28,385 nt of DNA from assembly GCA_964405685.1 (NCBI GenBank), contig CAYOOP010000011.1, positions 1-28,385 of the forward strand, given 5' to 3'. Numbering within the stretch: the first letter of the stretch is position 1; every line of letters starts with the position of its first letter. Below, one piece after another: positions 22,418 to 28,385 of the stretch. The notes beneath the pieces were generated by a model. The model was given only the letters and a program-made list of their open reading frames with translations. It did not search any database and had not been told where the DNA came from. The position numbers and the translations under genes were made by a program. This DNA comes from CAYOOP01 sp964405685 (lineage in GTDB: Bacteria; Pseudomonadota; Alphaproteobacteria; Rickettsiales; SXRF01).

Positions 22418-25096
22418 TCAACTGATTTTCTTTAATTGGTAAAGCAATTCCAACGCTTCACGCGGGGAAAGGTTGTCGGGTTTAATTGCCTCAAGCGCTT
22501 TTTCCAGGGCGCTCGTGGCGCGTTCCTGGCTTGGAGCCTTAGTTTCACGCACAATCGTATGCGGATGATGTTGTTCAAATCCGCGTAGCAACTCTTCTGC
22601 CCGCTTGATGACAGGTTGCGGCAAGCCCGCGATTTTTGCTACATGAATACCGTAAGAACGGTGCGCACTGCCAGGGATCACTTCGTGCAAAAATACCAAT
22701 CTGTCATTATGCTCACGCACATTCATCGTATGACAGGAGAGTTTTGAAAGCGTTGCCTCAAGCTCGGTGAGCTCATGGTAATGCGTGGCGAACAGCGTCC
22801 GCGCGCCGGTTGCGTTATGCATATACTCCACCACCGCCCATGCGAGCGCCAGTCCATCATAGGTCGCCGTGCCACGGCCGATTTCATCTAAAATCACAAA
22901 AGAACGCAAGCTGGCATGGTGCAAAATCGTCGCCGTTTCGACCATCTCGACCATAAAGGTGGATTGCCCGCGCGCCAAATCATCCGCTGCGCCTACGCGA
23001 CTAAACAGCCGGTCAATCACGCCAATATGGGCCGACTGCGCCGGCACAAACGAACCCATCTGCGCCAAAATCGCAATCAGGGCGTTTTGCCTGAGGAACG
23101 TCGATTTCCCCGCCATGTTCGGGCCAGTGAGTAACCACAGCGAATTGGTTTCGTTCAAGCTGCAGTGATTACCAATAAACGGCTCATGTTTCTTCTTGAG
23201 ACTCATCTCGACGACCGGATGGCGCCCGCCTTTAATCTCAAACGTCAGGCTGTCGTCCACTACCGGCTTCACCCACATCTCATCTTCTGCAGTCTCGGCG
23301 AGCCCCATCGCCACGTCAAGCTGCGCCAGCGCACGCGCGGTTGCTACCACCGCATCTTCCTGCGTGCGCACGCTCGTACAAAGCTGATCAAACAACTCTA
23401 ACTCCACCTTCAGTGCTTTTTCACCCGATTCATGAATGCCGCGTTCCAGCTCAGAAAGCTCGTTGGTGACGTAGCGCAGTGCGCCCGCCATGCTTTGTCG
23501 ATGAATGAAATGATTGGGCACACGGTGCTGATGCGTACTGGTGATTTCAATGTAATACCCCAGAACCTGATTGTAGCGAATCTTGAGCGAGGCAATGCCC
23601 GTCTCATGAATCAAACGTTGTTGAAGATTGGCAATCAACCGCTTGCCCTCATCCCGCAGGCGCACAAACTCGTCGAGATGCGGTGCGAAACCACGCTTAA
23701 TAAAATTCCCATCGCGCGCAAACATTCCCGCATCTTCATCAATCGCCGAATGAAGCTTGTCGATCAGAGCGTCATGCCCACGCAAAGCATCCCATGCCTG
23801 TTTCAAAAGTGCTGGTACCTCACCTAAGCGTGCCCGCTCAAACATGCCATTGATGGTACGTGCAGCAATCAAGCTCCGCTTAATCGCCAGCAAATCGCGC
23901 GGGCCTGCCCGATTCAAACTAATGCGCGACAGACAACGTTCAATGTCTGCAACCGTGCGCAACATATCGCGGCATTCACTGCGAAGTCCGTGCGCGTTTT
24001 TCAACACCTCCACCGCATTCAGCCGCTCACGAATGATCGCTACGTCCATCAGCGGCGCAAGCAACAAACGCGCCAGCAATCGCGCACCGGCAGAGGTCAC
24101 CGTGCGATCCATCACCGAGAGTAACGCACCCTGTTTTTCGCCGCTCAAACGCTCGATCAATTCCAAATTACGCTGTGAAGCGGCATCAATTGCCATATAC
24201 GCATCCGTCCGCTCACGCTTGGGCCGGTCAAGCCGCGGCAGGTTTTGTTTTTGCGTGATGTTGACGTAGTCAACGAGCACTCCGCACGCAATCCGCTCCG
24301 CACGTTCAGTAAGCTGCAGCGACTCGAGCGAGCTTAAACTATAGGCTTCTTTAAGCCACGCACTTGCGCGCACTTCTTCAAACATGCCGGCAGGCCGAAA
24401 TGTTAACCGCGCTTCAAATGTAACTACATGTTCCGCCGCACTTTCGGCCACTAATAACTCACGCGGGCGAATGCGTTCTAACTGCGTAGGTAATTCCGGA
24501 AGCGAAACGGTTGAGACGAAAAATTCTCCCGTCGACATATCCAGCCACGCCACCGCCGCATTTTTTTCGGCAATTGCAACGCAGGCAAGGTGGTTCGACT
24601 CACGCGCGGAAAGCAGCGATTCTTCGGTCAAAGTTCCGGGGGTCGCAATGCGTACTACATCCCTGGCAACCAGGGTTTTCCCACCACGTTTTTTCGCTTC
24701 TTCTGGCGTCTCCATCTGCTCGGCGATGGCGACTTTAAATCCGGCACGAATCAATTTTTCCAAATAGCTTTCGTAGGCATGCACCGGTACGCCACACATG
24801 GGGATTTCTTTCCCTTCGTGCGAACCACGACGAGTAAGCGCAATGTCGAGTGTCGCAGAAGCCTTCACCGCATCATCAAAAAATAATTCGTAAAAATCCC
24901 CCATCCGGTAAAAAAGCAGGCAGCCCTCATGCGCTTCTTTCAGCCGAAAATACTGTTGCATAGATGGTGTAACACTCGCCGGTTTCACTGTCCCAATTTC
25001 GGGCGCAACGGGCCGCTCATCTTGCACTGCAACATCGTTTTTGCTTGCAAACAAGTCAGTGGTGTGAGACTGAGATAACCCTTTTAATTGCGGCAT
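22418..25096 (-). CDS. mutS: DNA mismatch repair protein MutS
   Basis: An 892-residue MutS, the ATPase clamp that recognises mismatches and recruits MutL. The mismatch-binding Phe-x-Glu is F68-Y69-E70 (YRMGDFYELFF). The connector, lever and clamp domains follow. Then come Walker A GPNMAGKST (658-666), Walker B with VILDEIGRGT (about 734-743) and the THYHEL motif (771-776). A C-terminal helical tail (to 892) matches the dimer/tetramer region. The first 45 residues before the conserved QQYFRLKE are a longer, variable leader. The start ATG has no ribosome site; an ATG at residue 46 is less likely because it would cut into the conserved start. It is divergent from maeB (59 bases between) and upstream of tRNA-Lys on the same strand. 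Confidence 0.97.
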   Translation of the reverse strand: MPQLKGLSQSHTTDLFASKNDVAVQDERPVAPEIGTVKPASVTPSMQQYFRLKEAHEGCLLFYRMGDFYELFFDDAVKASATLDIALTRRGSHEGKEIPMCGVPVHAYESYLEKLIRAGFKVAIAEQMETPEEAKKRGGKTLVARDVVRIATPGTLTEESLLSARESNHLACVAIAEKNAAVAWLDMSTGEFFVSTVSLPELPTQLERIRPRELLVAESAAEHVVTFEARLTFRPAGMFEEVRASAWLKEAYSLSSLESLQLTERAERIACGVLVDYVNITQKQNLPRLDRPKRERTDAYMAIDAASQRNLELIERLSGEKQGALLSVMDRTVTSAGARLLARLLLAPLMDVAIIRERLNAVEVLKNAHGLRSECRDMLRTVADIERCLSRISLNRAGPRDLLAIKRSLIAARTINGMFERARLGEVPALLKQAWDALRGHDALIDKLHSAIDEDAGMFARDGNFIKRGFAPHLDEFVRLRDEGKRLIANLQQRLIHETGIASLKIRYNQVLGYYIEITSTHQHRVPNHFIHRQSMAGALRYVTNELSELERGIHESGEKALKVELELFDQLCTSVRTQEDAVVATARALAQLDVAMGLAETAEDEMWVKPVVDDSLTFEIKGGRHPVVEMSLKKKHEPFIGNHCSLNETNSLWLLTGPNMAGKSTFLRQNALIAILAQMGSFVPAQSAHIGVIDRLFSRVGAADDLARGQSTFMVEMVETATILHHASLRSFVILDEIGRGTATYDGLALAWAVVEYMHNATGARTLFATHYHELTELEATLSKLSCHTMNVREHNDRLVFLHEVIPGSAHRSYGIHVAKIAGLPQPVIKRAEELLRGFEQHHPHTIVRETKAPSQERATSALEKALEAIKPDNLSPREALELLYQLKKIS

Positions 25097-25155
25097 ATTT
25101 TATTGCGCTGCACAAAAATTAAATAACATTTCATTGGTAACGAACGGATAGTCGA

Positions 25156-27471
25156 ATGTCAAAAGAGAAAGAACCGATCACCGAAGCGGATGCACTGGCC
25201 TATCACTCTGAAGGCTCGCCCGGTAAAGTATCCATTCTCCCGACAAAGCCGCTGATGTCGCAGCGCGATCTTTCGCTCGGCTATTCGCCGGGCGTTGCCT
25301 GGCCGTGCTTGCACATTCAAAAAGATCCTGCCAAAGCCTATGACTACACCGCTAAAGGCAATTTTGTGGCGGTGATTTCAAACGGCACCGCCGTACTCGG
25401 CCTTGGCAATTTAGGCGCGCTCGCCTCTAAGCCGGTAATGGAAGGCAAGGCGATTTTGTTCAAACGTTTCGCCGATATCGACAGCGTAGATATCGAAGTG
25501 GATACCACCGACGTCGACGCGTTTGTGAACTGCGTAAAACTCCTCGGCCCCACCTGGGGTGGCATTAACTTAGAAGACATCGGTGCGCCGGATTGCTTCG
25601 TGATCGAACAGCGCCTGCGCGAATTGATGGACATTCCTGTTTTCCACGACGATCAACACGGCACGGCGATTATCTCCGCAGCAGGCCTCATCAACGCCGC
25701 GCACTTAACTGGCCGCAAGTTAGAGAAAATGAAAGTCGTTGTCCTCGGCGCTGGCGCGGCGGGCATCGCCTGTTTGGAGCTCATGAAACGCATGGGCATT
25801 AAACACGACAATGCGCTGCTGGTGGATAAAACCGGTGTCATCTACCAGGGCCGGATGGAAGGTATGAACCAATGGAAATCAGCCCACGCGGTCAAAACCA
25901 ACAAGCGCACCTTGGCTGAGGCGATGGAAGGTGCGGACCTCTTCCTCGGCCTCTCTTCGAAAGATGCGGTGACGCCAGCGATGGTGAAATCCATGGCCAA
26001 GCAACCGATTATTTTCGCGATGGCGAACCCCGATCCGGAAATCACACCGGAAGCCGCAAAAGCCGTCCGCCCGGATGCGATCGTGGCCACCGGCCGTTCG
26101 GACTATCCCAATCAGGTGAACAATGTCATGGGCTTCCCTTACATCTTCCGTGGTGCACTTGATGTGCAGGCCTCGCAAATCAATGAAGAGATGAAAATCG
26201 CCGCCGCCGAAGCGATCGCCTCGCTCGCGCGTGAACAAGTGCCCGAGGAAGTCTCCGCGGCTTATGGCGGCCGCAAACTCGAATTCGGCCCTGAATATAT
26301 CATTCCAGCACCGTTTGATCCTCGACTGATGACGGCGGTATCAAGCGCCGTTGCTGAAGCGGCGATGAAAACTGGCGTTGCGCGGAAACCCATTAAAGAC
26401 ATGGAAGCCTACCGCAAAAGTCTCGCTGCAAGGCGCGACCCAACCGCCAGCTCCATGCAGCAAATTTTCGACAAATTGCGCAGTCGCCCCAAACGCATGA
26501 TCTTTGCTGAAGGCGAAGAGGAAAAAATCATCCGCGCCGCAACGCAGTGGCGCGACAATGGCTACGGTACACCGATTCTGGTCGGCCGCACCGACCGCGT
26601 GAAAGAAGTCGCCGCGCGCATCAATATTGATTTAGACGGCATCGAAATCGCCAATGCCGCGGTGAGCAAACATGTCGACAGCTATATCGATCACATGTAC
26701 CCACGTATGCAACGCCAAGGCTATTTATACCGTGATATCGTACGCGCGGTCAAAAACGACCGTAATATTTTCGCTTCGTGCATGCTGCAAGCCGGCCATG
26801 GCGATGCGATGATCACAGGTCTTACCCGCAACTATGCGATGTCGCTCGATAACATCACCAAGGTCATTGACTATAAAGACGGTGAATTCCCTTTCGGCAT
26901 CACGCTGGTCATCACCAAAAACCACACGCTGTTTATTTCCGACACCACGGTGAATGAATTGCCATGCCCGGAAAAGCTAGCACGCATTGCCATCTGCACC
27001 GCCAATAAAGCCCGCAAAATGGGCCACGAACCGCGCGCAGCATTGCTGTCGTACTCCACCTTCGGCAACCCGATGGGCGAAAAATCGCAGCGCATCCGTG
27101 ATACGGTGAAACTGCTTGATAGCATGAAGGTCGATTTCGAATACGACGGTGAAATGGCCGCCAACGTCGCGCTCAACAAAGAGCTGATAGCGCTCTATCC
27201 GTTTTGCCGCCTAACCGCGCCCGCCAACGTGCTGATTATGCCGGCGCTGCACACCGCGCACATCTGCGCCAATCTCATGCCGGCGCTTGGCGATGGTGTC
27301 ACCACCATCGGCCCGATCACCATGGGCATGAGTAAGCCCGTGCAAATCGCGCAGATGAACGCCAGCATCTCCGAAATCCTAAACCTCGCCGCCATCGCCG
27401 CCATGGAATCCATGGAACAAGAGGATGAAAAAGGTAGTAAGGTTGTGAAAGCGACGAAGCGGAAGGCGTAA
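25156..27471 (+). CDS. maeB: NADP-dependent malic enzyme with phosphotransacetylase domain
   Basis: A 771-residue MaeB-type enzyme converting malate to pyruvate and CO2. The malic domain (about 1-425) shows SLGYSPGVAWPC (40-51), VFHDDQHGTA (162-171), the nucleotide-binding GAGAAG (198-203) and FAMANPDPE (287-295). A phosphotransacetylase-like domain fills about 445-760; in this class it is thought to be regulatory (acetyl-CoA sensing) rather than catalytic. The lysine-rich tail (KVVKATKRKA) is usual. The full length matches the family. It is divergent from mutS and followed by GC-rich palindromes. With the PEPC-like gene at the left end, the window holds two candidate C3-C4 enzymes, though they are far apart. 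Confidence 0.96.
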   Translation: MSKEKEPITEADALAYHSEGSPGKVSILPTKPLMSQRDLSLGYSPGVAWPCLHIQKDPAKAYDYTAKGNFVAVISNGTAVLGLGNLGALASKPVMEGKAILFKRFADIDSVDIEVDTTDVDAFVNCVKLLGPTWGGINLEDIGAPDCFVIEQRLRELMDIPVFHDDQHGTAIISAAGLINAAHLTGRKLEKMKVVVLGAGAAGIACLELMKRMGIKHDNALLVDKTGVIYQGRMEGMNQWKSAHAVKTNKRTLAEAMEGADLFLGLSSKDAVTPAMVKSMAKQPIIFAMANPDPEITPEAAKAVRPDAIVATGRSDYPNQVNNVMGFPYIFRGALDVQASQINEEMKIAAAEAIASLAREQVPEEVSAAYGGRKLEFGPEYIIPAPFDPRLMTAVSSAVAEAAMKTGVARKPIKDMEAYRKSLAARRDPTASSMQQIFDKLRSRPKRMIFAEGEEEKIIRAATQWRDNGYGTPILVGRTDRVKEVAARINIDLDGIEIANAAVSKHVDSYIDHMYPRMQRQGYLYRDIVRAVKNDRNIFASCMLQAGHGDAMITGLTRNYAMSLDNITKVIDYKDGEFPFGITLVITKNHTLFISDTTVNELPCPEKLARIAICTANKARKMGHEPRAALLSYSTFGNPMGEKSQRIRDTVKLLDSMKVDFEYDGEMAANVALNKELIALYPFCRLTAPANVLIMPALHTAHICANLMPALGDGVTTIGPITMGMSKPVQIAQMNASISEILNLAAIAAMESMEQEDEKGSKVVKATKRKA

Positions 27472-27480
27472 AACCTTTTC

Positions 27481-27547
27481 CTCTCCCGCGTGCGGGAGAG
27501 GGCAACGGAGCTTACGTCCGCAAGGACGTTAGCGCAGTGGGAGAGGG
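27481..27547. repeat. GC-rich palindromes after maeB
   Basis: CTCTCCCGC-GT-GCGGGAGAG (27481-27500) is followed by ACGTCC-GCAA-GGACGT (27514-27529), then a second GGGAGAGG (27539-27546) that could pair with the first CCTCTCCC arm. It resembles scattered CTCTCCC/GGGAGAG repeats seen in many bacteria and the elements inside polA. It may serve as the maeB transcript end, although it lacks a T-run. Confidence 0.75.
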
Positions 27548-27554
27548 AACGCCG

Positions 27555-27627
27555 CAGGGGCGACAGGATTCGAACCTGCGACCTACGGTTTTGGAGACCG
27601 TCGCTCTACCAACTGAGCTACACCCCT
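27555..27627 (-). tRNA. trnW: tRNA-Trp (anticodon CCA)
   Basis: Complete 73-base cloverleaf on the minus strand: acceptor AGGGGTG/CGCCCCT (one wobble pair), D-arm GCTC...GAGC, anticodon stem ACGGT/ACCGT with loop CTCCAAA (CCA), T-arm GCAGG/CCTGT (one wobble) with TTCGAAT, discriminator G. The 3' CCA is not encoded. In many bacteria trnW follows tuf and precedes secE; here tuf is near but secE is not. Confidence 0.96.
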
Positions 27628-27698
27628 ATCGCGGCAGGCGGTTTATACAATAACCAAGAAGTGCTGCAACCTATTTGTATTAAAGACAGGATTGATTC

Positions 27699-27760
27699 GC
27701 GCTGTTTTACAGCGCTCACCCTTCGGGCGCCTACGGCGTCCACGCCACTTTCGTGGTCGT
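27699..27760. repeat. Palindrome cluster beside truncated tRNA-Trp
   Basis: GCGCTGT-TTT-ACAGCGC (27699-27715), CCC-TTC-GGG (27719-27727), GCGCC-TAC-GGCGT (27728-27740, one G-T pair) and CCAC-TTTC-GTGG (27745-27756). The last one runs straight into the truncated tRNA copy. Confidence 0.75.
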
Positions 27761-27761
27761 G

Positions 27762-27819
27762 TCGAACCTGCGACCTACGGTTTTGGAGACCGTCGCTCTA
27801 CCAACTGAGCTACACCCCT
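27762..27819 (-). pseudogene. Truncated tRNA-Trp copy lacking its 3' end
   Basis: 27762-27820 is identical over 59 bases to 27570-27628. It holds tRNA-Trp positions 1-58 (acceptor 5' strand, D-arm, anticodon arm, half the T-arm) and then breaks into a palindrome (CCAC-TTTC-GTGG), so no acceptor or T-stem can form. It cannot be a working tRNA. It lies on the tuf side of the intact gene, about 135 bases from it. Confidence 0.9.
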
Positions 27820-27832
27820 AAGCAGGAGGGCG

Positions 27833-28246
27833 TTATAACTGGCGAGGCTCCGCTTGGCAAGGCTTGTCAAAACGTAAGCGACCATACTCATCCAAACCAT
27901 TCGTTTTGGCCTTTTCGAGAGCATTCTTCATACAATCAAAAAAGGTGTCGTGGGGCATATGCTCGCCACCCGTTATTTCACGGTGGCTAGTTACCAATCT
28001 TAGTGCTTCATGTGATAGAAACTTACTAGTAGACGTAAAAATTGGAACCGCGGACGTTTCTCCGTAACTAAACCCAACATAGGGATTGGCAACTATCTCA
28101 CTTGCAAGATCTGCAAGTACCTTATATCGCGTATCTTCTTCGGCTAGCTGATTTTTTAAATATTCCAAATGCGCCATGGCTTCGCCCATAGGCAGGTTTT
28201 CTGCTTTTTCCCATTCCTCTTTAGCATTGGGTCTCGTGTCTTCCAT
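27833..28246 (-). CDS. Hypothetical protein, about 137 residues
   Basis: I do not recognise the family. It is a soluble, acidic protein with an N-terminal helical region (KEEWEKAENL; MAHLEYLKNQLAEEDTRYK) followed by a mixed domain with FSYGETSAVPIFTSTSKFL and HMPHDTFFDCMKNALEKAK. The ATG at 28246 is preferred because GGAAAG lies seven bases before it; the upstream ATG at 28267 is embedded in a perfect TATAAT box and would add only seven residues. It sits just after the tuf terminator and before the truncated tRNA-Trp, in DNA richer in A+T than tuf or maeB, so it may be an insertion into an ancestral tuf-trnW neighbourhood. Confidence 0.6.
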   Translation of the reverse strand: MEDTRPNAKEEWEKAENLPMGEAMAHLEYLKNQLAEEDTRYKVLADLASEIVANPYVGFSYGETSAVPIFTSTSKFLSHEALRLVTSHREITGGEHMPHDTFFDCMKNALEKAKTNGLDEYGRLRFDKPCQAEPRQL

Positions 28247-28265
28247 AAATGTACTTTCCACGGCC

Positions 28266-28271
28266 ATTATA
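28266..28271 (-). promoter_or_regulatory. TATAAT -10 box for the small hypothetical gene
   Basis: A perfect TATAAT on the minus strand directly after the tuf terminator. No good -35 is visible because the terminator T-run occupies that place. It overlaps the longer open frame's first ATG, arguing for the later start at 28246. Confidence 0.45.
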
Positions 28272-28304
28272 ACAAAAAAAGAGCCGGTGGGATACCGGCT
28301 CTTT
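28271..28304 (-). terminator. Rho-independent terminator of tuf
   Basis: AAAGAGCCGGT (28278-28288) pairs with ACCGGCTCTTT (28294-28304) over 11 bp around a 5-base loop. On the minus strand the stem is followed by seven T. It lies 22 bases after the tuf stop. Confidence 0.93.
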
Positions 28305-28326
28305 AATTTGCATTAATATACTGAAA

Positions 28327-28385
28327 TCACTTCAAAATCTTCGCGACGACACCGGCGCCGATGGTTTTGCCGCCTTCGCGGATCG
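28327..28385 (-). CDS. tuf: Elongation factor Tu, C-terminal end only
   Basis: Nineteen codons remain, ending IREGGKTIGAGVVAKILK and a TGA stop. This is the invariant last beta-strand of EF-Tu domain III (usual IREGGRTVGAGVV). The rest of the gene lies beyond the window. A strong terminator follows. Confidence 0.93.
   Translation of the reverse strand, partial: IREGGKTIGAGVVAKILK

Noticed and set aside
27846..27860. A 14-mer (GCTTGGCAAGGCTT) shared with the adhesin's 3' end near 13620
   Set aside because: It is short and isolated with no extension of the match; it could be chance, and no repeat structure surrounds it.
27490..27990. A 166-codon open frame running through both tRNA-Trp copies
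   Set aside because: It reads antisense through tRNA sequence twice, giving a repeated peptide; the tRNA explains the sequence better.

Overview
The window looks like part of the chromosome of an alphaproteobacterium. Evidence for this is the petA-petB-petC cytochrome bc1 operon, a ZapA, a MaeB-type malic enzyme fused to a phosphotransacetylase domain, a LapG-type (BTLCP) cysteine protease and a tuf/tRNA-Trp neighbourhood. I cannot name the genus from sequence alone. Short palindromic elements are frequent, some of them inside a gene, which recalls the palindromic elements known from Rickettsia and Wolbachia.

Layout. 1-2291 (+): the 3' part of a divergent phosphoenolpyruvate carboxylase-like gene, then an EamA-type exporter. 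2374-7991 (-): polA, then petA-petB-petC. 8060-10327: a small serine hydrolase (+), an unrecognised 399-residue protein (-) and zapA (+). 10328-21868 is the most interesting part: a periplasmic LapG-type protease (-), a divergent membrane sensor with a dCache-like periplasmic part and a degenerate HD-GYP domain (+), a small membrane protein (-), a 2162-residue two-partner-secretion (TPS) adhesin with 16 MBG repeats (-), and its TpsB transporter (-). 22273-27471: tRNA-Lys (-), mutS (-) and maeB (+). The right end holds tRNA-Trp, a truncated tRNA-Trp copy, a small unknown gene and the last 19 codons of tuf (all -).

How the genes may work together. petABC is the respiratory bc1 complex. The PEPC-like protein and MaeB sit on the C3/C4 node of central metabolism. 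The 10.3-21.9 kb block reads as a surface-adhesion module. TpsB exports the adhesin. The adhesin ends in two P-A-A-G sequences followed by a Cys-x9-Cys pair, the arrangement expected if the Cys pair anchors it and a LapG-type protease releases it, as described for CdrA of Pseudomonas aeruginosa. The protease is encoded nearby, but no LapD (degenerate GGDEF-EAL) is visible. Instead, a membrane sensor whose HD-GYP domain has lost its metal ligands is transcribed divergently from the protease gene. I propose, as inference only, that it takes LapD's place as an inside-out switch.

A second theme is palindromic DNA. polA carries two in-frame inserts made of palindromes. A third, about 88-bp palindrome lies between polA and petA. 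Palindrome clusters next to tRNA-Lys and tRNA-Trp are bounded by direct repeats of tRNA sequence.
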